NCBI RefSeq assembly: GCF_000764185.1
Contig: NZ_JQEC01000034.1
Coordinates: forward strand, 1-64,000
Reading direction: 5' to 3'
Source of the DNA: Colwellia psychrerythraea
GTDB lineage: Bacteria > Pseudomonadota > Gammaproteobacteria > Enterobacterales > Alteromonadaceae
DNA length: 64,000 bases
This document shows positions 8,077 through 18,528 of the stretch, one piece after another. Within the stretch, counting starts at the first letter, position 1; every line of letters begins with the position of its first letter. The notes beneath the pieces were generated by a model. It searched no databases. It saw only the letters and a program-made list of their open reading frames with translations, and had not been told where the DNA came from. The position numbers were made by a program, and so were the translations under genes.

Positions 8077-9189
8077 ATGTCAATTATTAGAAAACGGAGT
8101 GCAGCTCATAAAGCTTATTTACCAGGTAATGTGCGTGATAATCAATATATTTTAGCTGAATTTAGGCTGACTGATGAGTTGCTGCAGCAGTTATCAGGAA
8201 AATACAGTGATTTAAAACCGCAGCCATATTATGATTTTTATCAGCAGCTAGCGACACTATTTTTTGAGCTTACCGAGGAAGTCGAGCTCGATAATTGTCA
8301 GTTTATCGCTAACGATAAATTAGCAAGAGTTCGCTATAGTCAAGAAATGCACCAATGGCAAACCAATCAACAGATTTTATTTTATTATGATCCGATGAAT
8401 CATCACCTTAAAAAATCATTTTTTGATGGTAATAAAAGAGCAAAGAAAATTTGTTTACTTTTTTTAGCTACCGGTAATGATATTCGACTAAATGCCGCTA
8501 GTTTTCATAGTAGGGTGAGTCAAGTAGTACAAAGGTTCTGTCAGAAAATACAATTAGATAAAAGTGATGTACGCCTTAGAGATCATCAGCACCTTACCTA
8601 TGATCTATTTGCTAAAAATAAAGGCTGTAATACTTCTCAAACACATAAGTTACGTGAAATTAATAAGCGTTACGCTAGCCAAGAAGTGCAATTACCAGAG
8701 TTTTATAGCGCTATGAATTATGCTGTAGTTACCTTGAATATTAGTAATGAACTTTTACAGCAAGTAGAAATTGATAGTCATTCTCAAGATCCTTACAACC
8801 CATTGTATACTTACCTAACTGATGTTTTTACCATGGCAGCAAAACGTTATAACTTAAACAACGGTGCATTGATAGCCAACGGTTTAGTGCCGATCGTTAG
8901 ATATAGTATTCATGAGATCGTTTCTCGTGTTGGCGAACTGCAAATGCTCGGCTACAACCCTGAGCAAAGTCCATGCGGTATTGTTAGTAAATGGAGTGCC
9001 GGAGAATTAACTGACAGCGTGCAATTAGTTTTTGTTGCGACACCTGAGAATAATAGTGACCATGGCTTTGGTCGGTTTTTAAATCAAATTGAACAGGCTA
9101 TGCAACTAATGGCGGTTGAACTTGAAATTGAACCAACAAAAGAAGAGTTAATGGTCAGGTTTCATCAGCACCTTGCCTATAATTATTAA
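8077..9189 (+). CDS. DUF3083 family protein
   Basis: A soluble protein of about 370 residues with no signal peptide or membrane segment. It looks like a DUF3083 member, a family of Shewanella, Colwellia and relatives with no known function. The sequence seems to contain two related halves: NVRDNQYILAEFRLTDELLQQ near residue 20 and NYAVVTLNISNELLQQ near 210 resemble each other. Two ATGs are possible, at 8071 and 8077. TTAGGG lies directly against the first and 6 bases from the second, so the second (MSIIRKR) is preferred. The family assignment is from memory and moderate. Confidence 0.6.
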   Translation: MSIIRKRSAAHKAYLPGNVRDNQYILAEFRLTDELLQQLSGKYSDLKPQPYYDFYQQLATLFFELTEEVELDNCQFIANDKLARVRYSQEMHQWQTNQQILFYYDPMNHHLKKSFFDGNKRAKKICLLFLATGNDIRLNAASFHSRVSQVVQRFCQKIQLDKSDVRLRDHQHLTYDLFAKNKGCNTSQTHKLREINKRYASQEVQLPEFYSAMNYAVVTLNISNELLQQVEIDSHSQDPYNPLYTYLTDVFTMAAKRYNLNNGALIANGLVPIVRYSIHEIVSRVGELQMLGYNPEQSPCGIVSKWSAGELTDSVQLVFVATPENNSDHGFGRFLNQIEQAMQLMAVELEIEPTKEELMVRFHQHLAYNY

Positions 9190-9203
9190 GCTAGTGACAA
9201 AGA

Positions 9204-9764
9204 CTAAGCGGATTGAGGACGTTTTTGTAACTTACGTTGTAGCGTTCGCCTGTGCATGGAGAGCTGTCTAGCAGTAGCTGAAATATTGCCTTGATTAGCC
9301 TTCAATACTTGCTGAATATGTTGCCATTCTACTTGTTCGGCAGATAAAATTTTTTCGTTTTGATTATTATCTGCTATAGGTGCTACTTTGTTGCCTTTAA
9401 GTGTGGCGAGTAAGGTTTGGCTATCGACTGGTTTAGACAAGTAGTCATCTGCGCCTAGTTTGATAGCGTCAACAGCAGTAGCAATACTAGCAAAACCGGT
9501 CAGCAAGATAATGCGGCTTTGTGGTCGTAACTGACGCAACGGTTTGATAATAGATAAGGTGTTTTCTTGTGCTAATTTCATATCCAATAAAATATAATCA
9601 GGGCTGTGTCGATGACAGGAAAGTAACGCATCATTGTTATTGTCAACTTGTACACAATCAAAGCCATGTTTAGTCAAGCGCCGGTTGAGGGTATTGGCAA
9701 ATATAACATCATCTTCAACGATTAATAATTTGGGTATCGTGCTAGCTGTTATTGAGCTTTTCAT
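9204..9764 (-). CDS. regA: RegA/PrrA/ActR-type response regulator
   Basis: DNA-binding response regulator of the redox-responsive RegA/PrrA group. The receiver domain spans residues 11-125, with acidic pocket E17-D18-D19, phosphoacceptor D61 (ILLDMKL) and Lys111 (YLSKPVD). The short linker is followed by a Fis-type helix-turn-helix at 142-182 (ILKANQGNISATARQLSMHRRTLQRKL), as in RegA, whose HTH is nearly invariant. At 186 residues it has the size of RegA (about 185). Its kinase gene lies 16 bases upstream on the same strand. Likely targets are respiration and energy-metabolism genes. Confidence 0.88.
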   Translation of the reverse strand: MKSSITASTIPKLLIVEDDVIFANTLNRRLTKHGFDCVQVDNNNDALLSCHRHSPDYILLDMKLAQENTLSIIKPLRQLRPQSRIILLTGFASIATAVDAIKLGADDYLSKPVDSQTLLATLKGNKVAPIADNNQNEKILSAEQVEWQHIQQVLKANQGNISATARQLSMHRRTLQRKLQKRPQSA

Positions 9765-9780
9765 ATGAATTCTCTTGTTG

Positions 9781-11046
9781 TTAAGGCCTGGATGTTTGTT
9801 GTAATGAAATGGGTAAACTCAAAGTGACTAGTGCGCCACCATCTTGATGGTTTGTTAAGGCTAACTTGCCGCCTAGACTTTCTAAGCTAGCATGACTTAA
9901 AAAAACGGCCATGCCAAAACCTTGTTCACTACTCACGGGTTTAACGCCTAACTCATTGAGCTTTTTAAGGGTAAAACCTTTACCATAATCACGAATAGTA
10001 AACTGCCAATTATCATCAATCACCTGACTGGAAAGACTCATAGACAAATTATCATTTGCTTTACTGGCTCTGATCGCGTTATTAATTAGATTGAGAATGG
10101 CTGGTAAAAGTGCTGCATCTGCCTTTACCGATACACTTTTCGCTGAGTGATGATTGAAATCTTCACGCAAGCTTAATGTTATTTCGGGATTGTTGAAACG
10201 GACGTTATCGGTTATCTCTTCAAATAAATCTTGGCAATTTATAGACTTAATGACTTGTTCTTTTATATCAAAAACCATAGTGCGAAAATCACTTAAACTA
10301 TCTCTACAGCGGATAAGTTGGCTTTGCATATCTATAACAATATCATTGTCTGGAAAATCTTCACTTAATTCATCAGCAAGTAATTGTACTGTCGCTATTG
10401 GCGTTGCTAATTGATGAGTGACTTGTGCGGAAGCAACACCTAATGAAGTGACCTTCTCTTGTTTTAATAAATTCTCACGATAGGCGGCAATGGCAAGGTC
10501 TTGTTGATTTATACTGCGAGCCATTTTACCAACGACAATGGCAACCACCATGGTAGAAAATAAAAAATTGATGCCCATACCAATAAAGTGACCTTGCATA
10601 TTACCGTGCATAACACTCATGGGTAATGACCATAATAAAGTGCTATAAGAGCTTATGGCGAGCACGGTGACTACCGCAAGTAATAATGGTGTTAAAGTCA
10701 CTGCTGCTATAGCGATAGGAATTAGTAATAATGAAACAAATGCATTGGTTGCACCGCCACTAAAATAGAGCAACAGTGACAAAAAAATAATATCAGCACA
10801 TATTTGTACTAAAATTGCCTTTTGGCTGGCTTTATTTTCACTTAAATGATTCAGACGATAATAGCTATAGCTGGCTAAGGTAAATAATACCTCTAAGCCG
10901 ATAACACTTATCAATGGCATCCATGGTAGTTGGTAAGCTAGGCCAAGGTTAACAAAAAATATTAATAATAATTGAATGGCAATCGCGATGCAGCGTAAAG
11001 CAATAATTACCTGAATTTGGCTCGTTCTTTTGAAAAATAATGGCAT
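9781..11046 (-). CDS. regB: RegB/PrrB-type redox sensor histidine kinase
   Basis: Membrane histidine kinase of the RegB/PrrB/ActS family. Six hydrophobic segments fill residues 12-175. The quinone-sensing heptad, GGXXNPF in Rhodobacter, is here GGATNAF at 97-103, keeping GG and NxF but with Ala for Pro. The H-box has H211 in VTHQLATPIATVQLLADEL, close to the family form. N, G1 and G2 boxes follow (NLINNAIRASK, DYGKGF, GFGMAVFL). I see no cysteine equivalent to the redox-active RegB Cys in the linker. It is upstream of and cotranscribed with the regulator gene. Confidence 0.87.
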   Translation of the reverse strand: MPLFFKRTSQIQVIIALRCIAIAIQLLLIFFVNLGLAYQLPWMPLISVIGLEVLFTLASYSYYRLNHLSENKASQKAILVQICADIIFLSLLLYFSGGATNAFVSLLLIPIAIAAVTLTPLLLAVVTVLAISSYSTLLWSLPMSVMHGNMQGHFIGMGINFLFSTMVVAIVVGKMARSINQQDLAIAAYRENLLKQEKVTSLGVASAQVTHQLATPIATVQLLADELSEDFPDNDIVIDMQSQLIRCRDSLSDFRTMVFDIKEQVIKSINCQDLFEEITDNVRFNNPEITLSLREDFNHHSAKSVSVKADAALLPAILNLINNAIRASKANDNLSMSLSSQVIDDNWQFTIRDYGKGFTLKKLNELGVKPVSSEQGFGMAVFLSHASLESLGGKLALTNHQDGGALVTLSLPISLQQTSRP

Positions 11047-11151
11047 AGGGTTTTTTAGGTAAAAAAAGAGTTAAATTAGTATAATAAAATTGACGATGAC
11101 ATCTTAGCCTATTTATTCATATAAAAGACTGAGGTAAATCATAATAAACTA

Positions 11152-11727
11152 ATGAAGAAGGTAGTGGGTAAGATGACAGAGAAGACTAACGAAAAATCAA
11201 TACAAACGACGACTCTGGCTGGTGGCTGCTTTTGGTGTATTGAAAGTGCATTTAACTGTGTTAAAGGCATTATTAGTGCAACTTCTGGCTATATGGGTGG
11301 TGACAGTACAGAGCCAACGTATAAAGAGATTTGTACTGGTAATAGCGGCCATGCCGAAGTAGTGCAGTTGCAGTTTGATAGTCAGGTGATTAGTTACCGT
11401 GAAATACTGGAAATATTCTTCAGTTTACATAATCCAACACAGTTAAACCGCCAAGGTAATGATATTGGTAGCCAATATCGTTCTGAGATTTTTACGCATG
11501 ATGCTCAACAACAAGAAATAGCGACAGTTATGCTTGAAGAAATAACACAAGAGCAGTTATTTGATGATCCTATTGTCACTCAAGTGAGTTCAGCAGTGAC
11601 TTTTTATTGTGGCGAAGATTATCATCAGGAATACTTTAAAAATAATCCAGAAAATCAATATTGCCAAGCGGTGGTTTCACCAAAGTTAGCCAAGTTTAGG
11701 AAAACCTTTGTTGCTAAATTGAAATAA
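11152..11727 (+). CDS. msrA: Peptide methionine-(S)-S-oxide reductase
   Basis: Repairs methionine S-sulfoxide in proteins, using thioredoxin. The catalytic motif GCFWC is at C26-C29 counted from 11152, with ATSGYMGG, GHAEVVQLQFD and NPTQLNRQGNDIGSQYRS following as in the family. The EDYHQEYF motif is at the end. Two starts are possible: ATG 11152 has no close ribosome binding site, while the in-frame ATG at 11173 follows AAGAAGG/GTGGG and would remove 7 residues. It is a stand-alone gene divergent from regB; repeat copy 2 starts exactly at its stop codon. Confidence 0.93.
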   Translation: MKKVVGKMTEKTNEKSIQTTTLAGGCFWCIESAFNCVKGIISATSGYMGGDSTEPTYKEICTGNSGHAEVVQLQFDSQVISYREILEIFFSLHNPTQLNRQGNDIGSQYRSEIFTHDAQQQEIATVMLEEITQEQLFDDPIVTQVSSAVTFYCGEDYHQEYFKNNPENQYCQAVVSPKLAKFRKTFVAKLK

Positions 11728-12030
11728 TACCAATTCCATTATTTTTACCAGCTCAGAGCTATCTTTGTAAGATAAGAACAAATAAAATTTATGATGGTTT
11801 AGTCATTCTAAATCAAATAAATTTGTGCCGTTGTTATTAAGAAAAAAAGCTTCCGAAGGTGAGTTTAAAAGGCGTTTATGCTTTGTTATTGATAAGGACG
11901 CTACATGGATGTGGCCTATTAGAGGATACAGGAGCATATTCTCCTGAATAACCATTCTCTGCAATCAAAGCATTGCCTAAAAGCCTTTTAACTCTCACTG
12001 AGCGGTAATAAATTTAGTGGACTTGGAATA
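11725..12030 (+). repeat. Dispersed MITE-like hairpin repeat, copy 2 (longest)
   Basis: Bounded by TAATACCAATTCCA on the left, overlapping the msrA stop codon, and the imperfect inverted end TGGACTTGGAATA on the right. The inner arms GTGAGTTTAAAAGGC and GCCTTTTAACTCTCAC are inverted repeats, so the whole element can fold into one long hairpin. The central block contains ACATGGATGT and AGGAGCATATTCTCCT, both dyads. Copy 1 is its inverted relative; copy 3 lacks the central block. Confidence 0.8.
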
Positions 12031-12125
12031 AGCTCCAACTTTTTCAGCGTAATATCTTCTACCGACTAAAATGATTTCCACTATACTTTTTATATAAGTG
12101 GGAGCATTTTTTCGGTGGTGTTGTT

Positions 12126-14312
12126 ATGCAAAAGAAAAAATTAATATTATCTACTTTCGCTCTGGTTGCTGTACTTGTATGGCTTTACCCCTCGGAACAG
12201 CCTTATAAATTTCGTCAAGTTAAACGGCTAGCAATAGCAGAAGAAAACTATTTACTGCCAATTTCACCACATATCAGTCAAGTAATTCGACCAAAAGAGA
12301 TCTTTGATTTTCCAATCAAATTAGGTGCTGTTGGCCCCAGTAACTCTTTATATTCAGGGCCAAAGCAATACCCTTTTTATTGCATGACCATAGATTCACA
12401 TATAGGTCAGCCCTTAGTTGATAATCAAGAAGGTTATGGCGTTCCTATTTATGAAAACTTAGTGACGCGCAATGACATTATCGGCTATTCAAAAGATTGT
12501 TTATTTGAAAGTCACTTACAGTTCTATTATTTAAATCTCGATGACAACTTGGTTAAGCTTGCTGTTGAACAGTTCTCTCAGTTAACAACATTAAGAGATG
12601 CCAAACACCCTTTGCAGTTGTTTCGTGCCGAGCAGGGCAGTATTAATCGTTTCATCTATACGATTGCCATGGCAATAACGCCTGAAGAGTTAGGTACACG
12701 TATGGCCAGCTCTTTGTGGAATAAAAAGTTAATCTATCAATTTAATGGTGGCTCTGGCATAGGTTTTCGACAGGGACGACAAAAAGCCGCTAGAACTATT
12801 ACTCGCCGTTTAATTGAAGTGCAAAAAGGTTATGCAATTATCAGTTCAAGCGGTAATCGAACAAGTTATACCTATAATATGTTATTGGCAGAAGATACTG
12901 CTCGTCGGGTTAAGCTACATTTTGTCAGCTTATTTGGCGAACCTTTGTACACGGTTGGTATTGGTGGCTCAGGCGGCGGTTTAGCGCAATATCTTATTGG
13001 TCAAAATAGCCATGGCATTCTTGATGGCTTAATTCCTCAATACTCTTACCCCGATATGGTAAGCCAAACTATTTATACCTTAGATTGCGATTTGTTTAAT
13101 AATTATTTTACCTTTCGAGCCAAAGATAATAACCGCTGGCAGCAATGGGATCAGCGACAATTACTTGAAGGCATGAATAGCTTACAAGACTACCCTCAAA
13201 AAATAGCCTTTTTACAGCCGGTAGCGCAATTAATGGCGGGTATGGTGCCTAGTTTTCCACAAGGAAATAGTGAATGTATAAACGGTTATTTCGGCTTGTC
13301 GACTTTTATTCATAATCCAAGACAGGGCTTCTTGCGACACTTTTATAGCGATGATGTTGTTGAAAATACCAATTGGAATTACTGGGAAGATATGGCTTGG
13401 TTATTCAAGCGTGATCAGCATGGTTTAGTGGAAAGTACCTGGGATAATGATGGTGTGCAATATGGTTTACATGCCTTAAAACAAAAACAAATAACTTTGG
13501 CTGAATTTGTTCATATCAATAAAAATATAGGTAGTTGGAAAGAGCAATACCAAATGAAAGCTGAGAAAATCATTACCCCGTTTGGCCGAAAAATGCCTTT
13601 TTGGGTATCTTTGTGGGGCAGTGAAAATATCACCGAGGTCATTGATAACAAGGTTGCGCCGAGGCGCAGTGCGCCACTGCATGCAATTGAAATGGCTTAT
13701 CGAGGCGGACAGGTTTTCATTGGTAAACTTGAACTGCCTATAATTGATGTTCGCCATTATTTAGAAGAAAAGTTAGATATGCATCATATGTCGGCATCTT
13801 TTAGTACTCGAATACGTTTACAACAAGCTAATGGTCATTTTAATAACCAAATTATTTGGGTTGCTAAGCGTGATTTTGATCCAACAGATCAAGCTTTTGA
13901 TTTAATGGATTTATGGCTACTAAAACGTAACCAATTTCCCGAACTGAGTGCAGCTCAAAGTAAACCCGTGCAACTACAAGACACTTGTTTTGATGATAAG
14001 GGGCAAGTGTTAGCGCAAGGGCAAGGAGTCTGGAATGGTAATTGGAATGCAGTAGCCAATGGACTCAAAGTATTAAAGCGAGGCGCCTGTGCAAAGCATT
14101 ATGCGATTTTCTCTAATAGCCGTATTCAAGCCGAAGGGCCTTGGCAGGGTAGCATTTTTAAATGTCACAAAATTCCACTGGCGCTGGCAATTAAACAAGG
14201 TATGTATGGGGATATAAAGCTAGCTGAACAATTGACGGCTTTACAGGACATTTTTTCTCATGGGGTATGTGATTATGCTCAAGGAGATGTTGGTCGTCCT
14301 AAAGATATCTAG
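12126..14312 (+). CDS. DUF6351 family exported alpha/beta-hydrolase-like protein
   Basis: A 728-residue protein with an N-terminal hydrophobic signal or anchor (residues 5-20, KLILSTFALVAVLVWL). The GPKQYPFYC motif near 78-86, FNGGSGIGFRQG near 207 and GIGGSGGGLAQ around Ser282 fit the DUF6351 family. The last motif looks like a nucleophile elbow (GxSxG), so a serine hydrolase acting outside the cytoplasm is inferred. Substrate and catalytic activity are unknown. It is monocistronic, with a strong bidirectional terminator 30 bases after the stop. Confidence 0.6.
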   Translation: MQKKKLILSTFALVAVLVWLYPSEQPYKFRQVKRLAIAEENYLLPISPHISQVIRPKEIFDFPIKLGAVGPSNSLYSGPKQYPFYCMTIDSHIGQPLVDNQEGYGVPIYENLVTRNDIIGYSKDCLFESHLQFYYLNLDDNLVKLAVEQFSQLTTLRDAKHPLQLFRAEQGSINRFIYTIAMAITPEELGTRMASSLWNKKLIYQFNGGSGIGFRQGRQKAARTITRRLIEVQKGYAIISSSGNRTSYTYNMLLAEDTARRVKLHFVSLFGEPLYTVGIGGSGGGLAQYLIGQNSHGILDGLIPQYSYPDMVSQTIYTLDCDLFNNYFTFRAKDNNRWQQWDQRQLLEGMNSLQDYPQKIAFLQPVAQLMAGMVPSFPQGNSECINGYFGLSTFIHNPRQGFLRHFYSDDVVENTNWNYWEDMAWLFKRDQHGLVESTWDNDGVQYGLHALKQKQITLAEFVHINKNIGSWKEQYQMKAEKIITPFGRKMPFWVSLWGSENITEVIDNKVAPRRSAPLHAIEMAYRGGQVFIGKLELPIIDVRHYLEEKLDMHHMSASFSTRIRLQQANGHFNNQIIWVAKRDFDPTDQAFDLMDLWLLKRNQFPELSAAQSKPVQLQDTCFDDKGQVLAQGQGVWNGNWNAVANGLKVLKRGACAKHYAIFSNSRIQAEGPWQGSIFKCHKIPLALAIKQGMYGDIKLAEQLTALQDIFSHGVCDYAQGDVGRPKDI

Positions 14313-14342
14313 AGATTATTAACAGACCCTTAAGGTGATTTA

Positions 14343-14383
14343 AAAAAAGGTGACAAAGAAAATTATTTGTCACCTTTTTATTT
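14343..14383. terminator. Bidirectional terminator
   Basis: AAAAAGGTGACAAA pairs with TTTGTCACCTTTTT, followed by a T-rich tail. It serves the DUF6351 gene and the converging YkvA gene. Confidence 0.85.
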
Positions 14384-14430
14384 TAATAGTCGAAAGTATT
14401 TAAAATACCATCAATTTTAAGTACTAACGT

Positions 14431-14979
14431 TTAAAAAACAGAGCGGAATGATGAGCGACCACTGCGTCTTGATGAGCGACGGCTTCTCATACGGCTATGC
14501 AGTTCATGACGTTTAGACTCTAACCATTCTTCTCGAGTAATAGCCTCTTCACCATGGCGGCCTTCTTCACGTTCACGATAAGCACAAAACTCTTCAAATG
14601 CTTCAACATCATCTTTAAATTCTTCAGCTACTAGTTCAATCATGATAGCGTCATCTAAAAAGCCTAATACCGGAATATGGTCTGGCACTAAGTCTTCAGG
14701 ATCACTAAAGTAAGCTAAGGCACTTAATACTTCGGTTCGCTCTTCACTTGGAATCTGCCATTCACTATCTTCAATCATGGCAACAAAGGTTTCTAGTTTT
14801 TGAATTCGCTCACGGACAAATTCAGGTACATTAGTTTTAATGCTTTTACTGAGCTCTTTAGCGTTTGCTAAGATATCTTGCTCACTAAGTTTTTTTGCAC
14901 CTGCTTGTGACTTGCGCATAACATCGCGAAAATGCTCTAGGTCTGAATCGGTTAATTCAAATTTAACTTCAAACGCCAT
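14431..14979 (-). CDS. YkvA (DUF1232) domain protein
   Basis: A 182-residue protein with the DUF1232/YkvA core near residues 90-125 (ALAYFSDPEDLVPDHIPVLGFLDDAIMIELV), a helical module found in many bacteria and of unknown role. In most relatives this motif is hydrophobic and membrane-associated; here the flanks are strongly charged. The C-terminal 20 residues are Arg/Ser-rich (RSRRSSRRSGRSS), suggesting nucleic-acid or lipid contact. The ribosome binding site AGGAG lies 6 bases before the ATG. Confidence 0.82.
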   Translation of the reverse strand: MAFEVKFELTDSDLEHFRDVMRKSQAGAKKLSEQDILANAKELSKSIKTNVPEFVRERIQKLETFVAMIEDSEWQIPSEERTEVLSALAYFSDPEDLVPDHIPVLGFLDDAIMIELVAEEFKDDVEAFEEFCAYREREEGRHGEEAITREEWLESKRHELHSRMRSRRSSRRSGRSSFRSVF

Positions 14980-15080
14980 TATATTTCTCCTGATTTTGGC
15001 TTTATTTTCAATGTACCTTATGGGTAATTATGCCGAGGCATACTTGGCAAATTTATAGAGCCAGTTGAAGTACATTGATT

Positions 15081-15245
15081 TTATACCAAGCCCATTAAGC
15101 TAGCTCCCAAAGGGCGAGTTTAAAAGCATTACATGCTGCGTTATTGATTTTAAGAAGGGGTTAACCATTCTCAACAATCAATGCCTTGCCTTTAAGCCTG
15201 TTAACTCTCGCTGAGTGGGAAGAAACTTATTGGAATTGGTATTAT
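15081..15245 (+). repeat. Dispersed MITE-like hairpin repeat, copy 3 (short form)
   Basis: Ends ATACCAAGCCCATTAA and TTATTGGAATTGGTAT are imperfect inverted repeats. The inner arms GGGCGAGTTTAAAAGC and GCCTGTTAACTCTCGCT match copy 2. The roughly 55-base central block with ACATGGATGT present in copies 1 and 2 is missing. It occupies the intergenic stretch before the DUF3667 gene; the remaining bases to 15380 show nothing else definite. Confidence 0.78.
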
Positions 15246-15380
15246 CTATTTACTCGATATTAATTTAGCAGAATAACTTACTAACGACACCTTATTTACT
15301 AGAGTTTTTAACAAGCTGTAACTTTTATGTTCTATAGTGTTATGCTTTTATGGTCTATTGCTATTCAATAATTATTCATT

Positions 15381-16688
15381 ATGTCTACTACCGAATTAAC
15401 AAAAACAGAGTCAACAACCGAATTGACAGAAATAGTGGCTACCACACAAGTGGACAATTCAGCTGAAGAAGTCGTTAAAAACTGTGAAAACTGTCACTTA
15501 CCGCTGAATGGTCCTTATTGCGCAAATTGTGGTCAAGAAGCTGACTCAAAGTTAAAGTATTTCTGGGTTGTTATTATGCACTTGCTCGATGACATTTTTA
15601 GCTTTGATTCTCGTGCTAGTCGAACGCTTTGGCCTTTAATTTTCAGACCTGCTTTTTTGACCAATGAATATTTTGCTGGTCGTCGAGTACATTATGTCCC
15701 GCCAATCCGATTATATTTGTTCATTAGTATTGTTTTCTTTATCACCTTAAAATATTTTGTTGGTGGAGATAATAACAATGTGCTTAATATTAATGATAAA
15801 AAAGCGCTTATTACCGAAGTGAAGGACCATATAAAAACATTAAAAGTCGATCAGGCTGAATTAGAAAATTCGCCTGAAGATATTGCTGAAGGTCAGAGTA
15901 AAACAGCGAAGTTAACGGCAGAAATAGCAAAGTTTGATAGCTACCTTAATGATTTAAATAGTGACTATAGCGAAGGTAATAACAAGCAAATTATAAAACT
16001 TACCCGAAAACTGGTCGAATTAGAATTTGATAAGGTAAAAGAAGATTTACCAGAAGATGAACAAGCTCGATTTGATGCACTGATTGCTAGTTTGCTTAAA
16101 GAGAAAAGTGGTGAAAGTAACACCAAAAATAAAAAGGATTTAACTATTGGTAATAATGAAGATGGCACTATGTCTTTTGATTTTTTATCGGATGAAAGTA
16201 ATAATAAACTCAATAATTTTACCGAAGAGCTAGCTGAAAAAGGAGAGAAAGCCTTTAACACAGATACTGGACCGTTAATTGAGCAAGTAATCGGTAAACT
16301 GCCGCAATTAATGTTTATCTTATTACCATTGTTTGCAGTATTACTAAAAATAATGTTTATTTTTTCTAAGCGATTATATATGGAGCATTTGACTGTAGCC
16401 TTACATAGTCACAGCTTCATTTTTATCGCCGTGCTACTTTCAGAAATGCTGGACTTATTAGAGGGTTACCTAGAGGCTACAAGCCCTGGTTTAGCTAATT
16501 TTACTGGTGTTATTGCCGGTGGTTTGTTGATCTGGATACCGGTTTATTTATTCTTAATGCAGAAAAAAGTTTATAAACAAGGCTACTTCTTCACCTTAGT
16601 GAAATTCGGAATCATTGGCACCATATATAGCATGATGTTAACGATAACGGCGGTAATTGCTATGATCTGGGGAATAATGGGCACGTAG
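15381..16688 (+). CDS. DUF3667 zinc-ribbon membrane protein
   Basis: A 435-residue membrane protein. A four-cysteine zinc ribbon sits near the N-terminus (C35, C38, C47, C50: CENCHLPLNGPYCANCG). It is followed by the DUF3667 signature DDIFSFDSRASRTLWPLIFRPAFLTNEYFAGRRVHYVPPIRLYLF around residues 70-115 and a first membrane helix. A long charged coiled-coil-like insert (residues 135-290) precedes about four C-terminal membrane helices. The function of the family is unknown. Expressed alone; a terminator follows. Confidence 0.82.
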   Translation: MSTTELTKTESTTELTEIVATTQVDNSAEEVVKNCENCHLPLNGPYCANCGQEADSKLKYFWVVIMHLLDDIFSFDSRASRTLWPLIFRPAFLTNEYFAGRRVHYVPPIRLYLFISIVFFITLKYFVGGDNNNVLNINDKKALITEVKDHIKTLKVDQAELENSPEDIAEGQSKTAKLTAEIAKFDSYLNDLNSDYSEGNNKQIIKLTRKLVELEFDKVKEDLPEDEQARFDALIASLLKEKSGESNTKNKKDLTIGNNEDGTMSFDFLSDESNNKLNNFTEELAEKGEKAFNTDTGPLIEQVIGKLPQLMFILLPLFAVLLKIMFIFSKRLYMEHLTVALHSHSFIFIAVLLSEMLDLLEGYLEATSPGLANFTGVIAGGLLIWIPVYLFLMQKKVYKQGYFFTLVKFGIIGTIYSMMLTITAVIAMIWGIMGT

Positions 16689-16752
16689 GTTGGTTTGAGT
16701 TTTCAGCTGGGTCTTAACTAGAAAGAAATTTCTAAGATAATTTTTAGAGACA

Positions 16753-16787
16753 AAAAAAGCGCTAAGTAAAGATCCTTGGCGCTTTTT
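16753..16787. terminator. Bidirectional terminator
   Basis: AAAAAGCGC and GCGCTTTTT form the stem around a 16-base loop. It lies between the converging DUF3667 gene and nadC. Confidence 0.75.
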
Positions 16788-16804
16788 AGTGTTTGCACGT
16801 TGCG

Positions 16805-18251
<1,447 letters not shown>

Positions 18252-18528
18252 ACTATTGCTACTGAAAAAATAAGGTATTCTATTGTATGTTTTCTCGCGT
18301 AAGCAAGAAAGTATAAAATGTAACCTTATACTCGTTTCATTGGGTTTGTGATCTTGTTGTGCCAGGAGAAAATAAATCAAGGTAAGACGTTTGATTGAGT
18401 AATAGCTGGCTATTGGCATTGAGAGTAACGCAGGCTTGAAATGTTTTAGCCTACACAGTGGGCAACAATTTAATGAAATTAGTATTCGTTGTATACACAG
18501 TCTTCGTCACATTATAAATGAGTAAAAC

